Shown here piece by piece: positions 62,161-64,000 of a stretch of 64,000 nucleotides of DNA. The notes under the pieces were generated by a model. The model saw nothing but the letters and a program-made list of their open reading frames with translations, had not been told where the DNA came from and did not search any database. Each line of letters starts with the position of its first letter. Within the stretch, counting starts at the first letter, position 1. This DNA is from Caulobacter sp048541825 (GTDB lineage: Bacteria > Pseudomonadota > Alphaproteobacteria > Caulobacterales > Caulobacteraceae): contig NZ_CP183332.1 of assembly GCF_048541825.1 (NCBI RefSeq), positions 1,302,001 through 1,366,000 of the forward strand, given 5' to 3'. The position numbers and the translations under genes were made by a program.

Positions 62161-62808
62161 GTGACCGCAGACCTTTCACCTACTGCTGAGCAGATCCGGG
62201 ATGCTCGCGCCCATCTCGCGGCGATCGATCCCGCCCTGGCGGTCATCGAGGCCGTGACGCCGGCGTTTCCTTGGCGGACCGCCGTGCCCGGTTTCGCTGG
62301 GCTTCTTCGCCTGATCGTCTACCAGCAGGTGTCCCTGGCCTCCGCTGCGGCCATCTGGAGCCGCGTGGAAGCGGGGCTCGGGGAGGTGTCGCCCTCGGCC
62401 GTGCTGGCGCGTGAAGAGGTCGACCTGCAGGGCATGGGCCTGTCGCGGCCCAAGGTTCGCTACGCCCGCGCCATCGCCGAGGCGCATGTCTCGGGTCTCT
62501 GCGACTTGAACGCCCTACGCCATATGTCTGACGAAGAGGCCTCGGCCGCCCTGATGGCGGTCAAGGGCATCGGCCGCTGGACCGCCGAGACCTATCTGAT
62601 GTTCTGCGAGGGGCGCCTGGACGTTTTTCCCGGCGGGGACGTCGCCTTGCAGGAAGCCATGCGCTGGACAGATCGCGCCGAGATCAGGCCCAACGAGAAA
62701 CAGGCCTATGCCCGGGCCGAGGCCTGGAAACCCTATCGGGCCGTCGCGGCCCATTTGCTCTGGCGCTGCTATGGCGCGGTAAAAAAGGGCGAAATTCCGC
62801 CATTCTGA
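62161..62808 (+). CDS. DNA-3-methyladenine glycosylase II (AlkA-like)
   Basis: Base-excision repair enzyme removing alkylated purines. The 215-residue protein has the HhH-GPD fold: the helix-hairpin-helix is MAVKGIGRWTAETYLMF, and the catalytic aspartate is in FPGGDVALQEAMR. IVYQQVSLASAAAIW is also typical. The start is GTG 62161. It lacks the N-terminal domain of E. coli AlkA, as the short class does. It follows the GreA-like gene by 48 bp. Confidence 0.9.
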   Translation: MTADLSPTAEQIRDARAHLAAIDPALAVIEAVTPAFPWRTAVPGFAGLLRLIVYQQVSLASAAAIWSRVEAGLGEVSPSAVLAREEVDLQGMGLSRPKVRYARAIAEAHVSGLCDLNALRHMSDEEASAALMAVKGIGRWTAETYLMFCEGRLDVFPGGDVALQEAMRWTDRAEIRPNEKQAYARAEAWKPYRAVAAHLLWRCYGAVKKGEIPPF

Positions 62809-62974
62809 TCGCTTGCCGACAGATGTCTTGGTTCCGTCGCGGAGTTGGATCATCCTTTGAATGCGTTCGGGAATGAATGGCGATTCCCTTTGAATGCGTA
62901 GGAAGGAGGCCCGTCTTCAGTCCGATCGCGTATCCGCTTCACAGGAGCCTTTGCGGCTCCACTGGGAGGTCCTG

Positions 62975-63535
62975 ATGCAGGTTCTCTCCCGTCCACCGTC
63001 CGGCATGCCGGCGCTGGTGCTGAACGCCGACTATCGGCCCCTCAGCTACTATCCGCTGTCCCTCTGGCCATGGCAGGAGGTGATCAAGGCGGTGTTCCTT
63101 GAGCGTGTCGAGGTCGTTTCGACCTATGACCACGTCGTGCATTCGCCGTCGTTCGAGATGAAGCTGCCCAGCGTTGTGTCGCTGAAGCAGTATGTGCCGC
63201 AGGACCGGCCGCCGGCCTTCACGCGTTTCAATCTGTTTCTGCGTGATTCGTTTACCTGCCAGTACTGCTCCTCCCTCGACGACCTGACTTTTGATCATGT
63301 CATCCCCCGCTCTCGCGGCGGGCGGACGACCTGGGAGAATATCATCACGGCTTGCGCGCCCTGCAATCTTCGCAAGGGCGGGCGAACGCCGCGCGAGGCG
63401 GGCATGCACCCGTTTCACACGGCGCGTAGACCCAGCATGCACGAACTGCAGGATCGCGGTCGTCGTTTTCCGCCGGGACACCTCCACGCCAGCTGGCTCG
63501 ATTATCTCTACTGGGACATCGAACTGGATGCCTGA
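62975..63535 (+). CDS. HNH endonuclease family protein
   Basis: A 186-residue protein. The HNH motif reads CQYCSSLDDLTFDHVIPRSR followed by TTWENIITACAPCNLRKGG, with four zinc-type cysteines and the His-Asn-His residues. The N-terminal part (LVLNADYRPLSYYPLSLWPW) is conserved in this chromosomal group, which is widespread in alphaproteobacteria and not obviously mobile. GGGAGG precedes ATG 62975; longer in-frame starts are less likely. Biological role unknown. Confidence 0.9.
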   Translation: MQVLSRPPSGMPALVLNADYRPLSYYPLSLWPWQEVIKAVFLERVEVVSTYDHVVHSPSFEMKLPSVVSLKQYVPQDRPPAFTRFNLFLRDSFTCQYCSSLDDLTFDHVIPRSRGGRTTWENIITACAPCNLRKGGRTPREAGMHPFHTARRPSMHELQDRGRRFPPGHLHASWLDYLYWDIELDA

Positions 63536-63562
63536 CGCATTGGCGAAAAGCGCGCTGTCGCG

Positions 63563-63871
63563 TCAGCAGATCCGCTTGGCGCGGGGCGGATCGCTGGCGG
63601 GGAAACTCTCCTCAAGGCTCTCGTCGATCAGGGCTTCTTGCCGATCTTCGGCGAGATCCACATGCTTGGCGAGCTGGTCATACTTTTCGCCTTCCGGCAC
63701 GGGCTCCACCATCCGGGTCGTCGGGGTGTCTGCCTTTTGGAAGGCTTCCTTGACGTCGGTTTCGCTGACGCGATCTTCTGGATGGCCGGGCTGGCCGAGG
63801 TCCTGAGCCTGGGACCAGTCGCCGAGCACGCCGGGAGCGGAGTCGTCGTGTGTCTGCTTGGTGTCAGTCAT
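63563..63871 (-). CDS. Small acidic protein under a stress-type promoter
   Basis: A 102-residue hydrophilic, acidic protein from ATG 63871, preferred over 63877 because AGAGGA then lies at a normal distance. It has SETDVKEAFQKADTPTTRMV and a C-terminal DESLEESFPASDPPRAKR motif. ESFPASDPP-type ends recur in small uncharacterised alphaproteobacterial proteins. No signal peptide or membrane segment. The EcfG-type promoter upstream suggests induction in the general stress response. Confidence 0.75.
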   Translation of the reverse strand: MTDTKQTHDDSAPGVLGDWSQAQDLGQPGHPEDRVSETDVKEAFQKADTPTTRMVEPVPEGEKYDQLAKHVDLAEDRQEALIDESLEESFPASDPPRAKRIC

Positions 63872-63897
63872 AGTCATGTCCTCTGGTGACGCTGACC

Positions 63898-63922
63898 AAC
63901 GTTTCCCGGCCACGCTTGTTCC
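63898..63922 (-). promoter_or_regulatory. EcfG/SigT-type general stress promoter
   Basis: Minus strand: GGAAC (63922-63918), a 16-base spacer, then CGTT (63901-63898). This matches the alphaproteobacterial EcfG consensus GGAAC-N16/17-CGTT exactly. The start codon of the small acidic protein is 27 bp downstream of the -10. Confidence 0.75.
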
Positions 63923-63978
63923 TGCGTGTTCGAAAGAACAACACCTCGCTGTCGGGGACCGTCTCCTGTACGGTGACG

Positions 63979-64000
63979 CATGACCAATAGACCTACCACT
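63979..64000 (+). CDS. Possible start of a gene cut by the window edge
   Basis: ATG 63979 opens a frame (MTNRPTT) that runs off the right edge. Only seven codons are visible, with a weak upstream ribosome site, so it may not be real. Confidence 0.2.

Noticed and set aside
63918..63931. LexA box (GTTC-N7-GTTC)
   Set aside because: The two GTTC units are separated by six bases, not seven, and the first is fully explained as the EcfG -35.

Overview
The window is high-GC alphaproteobacterial chromosome, most likely Caulobacter or a close relative. The best marker is a full-length gcrA, the master cell-cycle regulator of this clade, whose upstream region carries three GANTC (CcrM) sites. Supporting marks are a Caulobacter-type sigma-73 promoter in front of tRNA-Gly, a sigma-32 promoter with a ROSE-like thermometer in front of hsp20, an EcfG/SigT-type stress promoter, and GC-rich nested intergenic repeats. 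Almost all of it is ordinary, tightly packed core chromosome with many 1-20 bp gene overlaps. No rRNA, CRISPR array, prophage or transposase gene was seen.

Layout. 0-6.1 kb: phosphomannomutase (cut by the left edge), kdsD, gpmA and two tandem pentapeptide-repeat proteins. 6.1-13.5 kb: hsp20, two exported methyltransferase-like paralogues with a small periplasmic protein, an SCP2 protein, a hydrolase, a HisN-type phosphatase, an XRE regulator, a lipid A acyltransferase and a response regulator. 13.6-24.2 kb: an M23 peptidase, a DUF2093 protein, xseA, gcrA, an ABC-2 permease, argD-argF, hslO, apaG, metZ and dcd. 24.4-29.7 kb: an unrecognised cassette of three membrane proteins around a 64-residue HTH regulator, a hydrolase behind a (TC)14 tract, a TraB/GumN protein and a UDP-glucuronate decarboxylase. 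29.6-32.3 kb: a GST-family gene between imperfect 59-bp direct repeats, next to tRNA-Gly(CCC) and a TPR protein. 32.4-40.9 kb: a hybrid histidine kinase, a GH9 glycosidase, a type B carboxylesterase, a thiolase and a DUF885 protein. 40.9-45.6 kb: an aromatic amino-acid set (chorismate mutase, HisC-like aminotransferase, prephenate/arogenate dehydrogenase), a DUF2125 protein and a ChaC-like protein. 45.6-46.9 kb: a small islet of two hypothetical genes between inverted 65/63-bp repeats. 46.9-53.1 kb: plsC, a YdcF protein, ftsX, ftsE, a zinc-ribbon DUF3426 protein, a phosphoribosyltransferase and an ABC-F ATPase. 53-55.3 kb: a repeat, an FkbM methyltransferase and a gene-poor stretch with a DUF1353 remnant. 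55.3-64 kb: lysA, an LptM-like lipoprotein and argH, then tlpA, a GNAT, gluQRS, a TetR regulator opposite a 36-residue membrane peptide, a GreA/GreB-like factor, an AlkA-like glycosylase, an HNH protein and a stress-promoter-driven small acidic protein.

Together the genes serve arginine, lysine, methionine and aromatic amino-acid synthesis, envelope building (KDO precursor, lipid A, phospholipid, FtsEX), nucleotide salvage and DNA repair, and cell-cycle or stress control. The least explained parts are the HTH/membrane cassette (24.8-26.6 kb), the exported methyltransferase-like pair (6.9-8.7 kb), the recombination scar around the GST gene and tRNA-Gly, and the repeat-bounded islet at 45.6-46.9 kb. 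All family calls come from reading motifs; no database search was run.
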